A stretch of 6,555 nt of DNA from Clostridium sp. NkU-1. Lineage in GTDB: Bacteria; Bacillota_A; Clostridia; Lachnospirales; Lachnospiraceae. Below are positions 6,028 through 6,555 of the stretch, one piece after another. Numbering within the stretch: position 1 is the first letter of the stretch; each line of letters starts with the position of its first letter. The notes below the pieces were generated by a model. That model had not been told where the DNA came from and did no database searches. It worked only from the letters and a program-made list of their open reading frames with translations. The translations under genes were made by a program, and so were the position numbers. The stretch lies in NCBI GenBank assembly GCA_001312405.1, contig BBDR01000032.1, positions 1 through 6,555 on the forward strand. The letters run 5' to 3'.

Positions 6028-6555
6028 TCTGGCAAAAGAACTGGGAAAAGACAGTAGTAAGGAAATACTGGATATCTTGGAAAAACATAATATAAATTTA
6101 AAGAGTTCTTCCAACGTTACGGATGAGCAGGCAGCAATCGTGAAAAAGGAAGTGGGCGGCCACAATCGGGGAACCTCATCGGCTCAATCCAATGCACCGG
6201 CTGGGGAGGATTCCGATGCGCCGAAGAAAAAGATCGCGGCGGTATTCAGACCGCAGAACGCGCAGATGAATCCTCAGGGACAGCATTCCCAGTCCCAGAA
6301 GGGAAGACCTTATCAGTCTGACAGGCAGGGCGGGGAGCAAAGAAACCGTCAGGTAACAGAGCAGTCTTTATCAGGAACTCCTGAACATTCAAGAGAACAG
6401 AATACAGGAAGCCGGGAAGGCGGAAGACCCCAGGGAGGCTATCAGGGAAACCGCGACAACCGTGAAGGAAGACCCCAGGGAGGCTACCAGGCAACCGTGA
6501 CAACCGTGAAGGAAGACCCCAGGGAGGCTACCAGGGAAACCGTGACGGAAGACCG
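6014..6555 (+). CDS. infB: Translation initiation factor IF-2, 5' part (open at window end)
   Basis: GTPase that places initiator tRNA on the 30S subunit; only the N-terminal region is in the window. ATG at 6014 follows GGAGG (6004-6008). The protein starts MRVYDLAKELGKDSSKEILD and LEKHNINLKSS, the IF2_N helical domain, then KKKIAAVFRPQNAQM, then a Gly/Arg/Gln-rich disordered linker. The linker contains 15-residue repeats (GNRDNREGRPQGGYQ) from a 45-bp tandem repeat. Within the second unit one G is missing at 6490-6491 (CAGGCAAC where CAGGGCAAC is expected), after which the given frame reads ATVTTVKEDPREAT, out of register with the repeat. The true frame resumes as GNRDNREGRP in the +1 register. 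The GTPase domains lie beyond the window. A non-functional infB would be lethal, so the indel is probably an error or assembly artefact. Confidence 0.92.
   Translation, partial: MRVYDLAKELGKDSSKEILDILEKHNINLKSSSNVTDEQAAIVKKEVGGHNRGTSSAQSNAPAGEDSDAPKKKIAAVFRPQNAQMNPQGQHSQSQKGRPYQSDRQGGEQRNRQVTEQSLSGTPEHSREQNTGSREGGRPQGGYQGNRDNREGRPQGGYQATVTTVKEDPREATRETVTED
6416..6555 (+). repeat. 45-bp tandem repeat inside infB
   Basis: A partial unit (6416-6445) is followed by a 45-base unit (6446-6490), a 44-base unit (6491-6534) and a partial unit to the window end (6535-6555). The units are nearly identical (C/T changes in GACAACCG and TAT/TAC) and encode GNRDNREGRPQGGYQ. The 44-base unit carries the frame-breaking one-base loss. 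Such arrays in IF-2 linkers vary in copy number between strains and are difficult to assemble. Confidence 0.85.

Overview
The window looks like a Lachnospiraceae-type Firmicute (Clostridium cluster XIVa, e.g. a Lacrimispora/Lachnoclostridium relative). This is inferred from strong AGGAGG ribosome-binding sites, the order rimP-nusA-ylxR-L7Ae-infB, and protein features such as IAAVFRPQNAQ in IF-2. The genus is a guess.

Layout. Positions 1 to about 1740 are visibly AT-rich and accessory. They hold an orphan XerC/XerD-like tyrosine recombinase on the minus strand (52-978), with its own promoter and a small dyad just past its stop. A plus-strand 140-residue protein of the DUF6508 type follows (1190-1612). 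From about 1740 the base composition becomes balanced. A minus-strand ABC importer operon of the NitT/TauT/SsuBC type follows: ATPase 3321-2554, then permease 2561-1763. It ends in a hairpin, and no substrate-binding protein gene is visible. Its leader (about 3480-3322) contains a terminator-like hairpin with an eight-T tail plus other inverted repeats, so attenuation is possible. Divergently, a good sigma-A promoter (3532-3560) and a GAAA-capped hairpin (3589-3616) precede rimP (3643-4113), nusA (4143-5318), ylxR (5366 onward), the L7Ae-like ylxQ gene (5629-6027) and the 5' part of infB (6014 to the window end). These genes serve 30S maturation, transcription elongation/termination and translation initiation.

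The most striking feature is that five genes carry frame disruptions. The recombinase is broken at two homopolymers and the permease at one. rimP carries two that compensate each other, and ylxR carries one near its C-terminus. infB carries a one-base loss inside a 45-bp tandem repeat. All but the infB case lie in A/T runs of 7-8 where 6-7 would restore the conserved protein. Because nusA-operon genes are housekeeping (infB essential), sequence error in homopolymers is the simplest explanation; a mutator lineage or slippage-tolerant expression are less likely alternatives. No new defence or metabolic system can be supported here. The best biological leads are the ABC leader RNA, the nusA-operon leader hairpin and the composition boundary downstream of the transporter.
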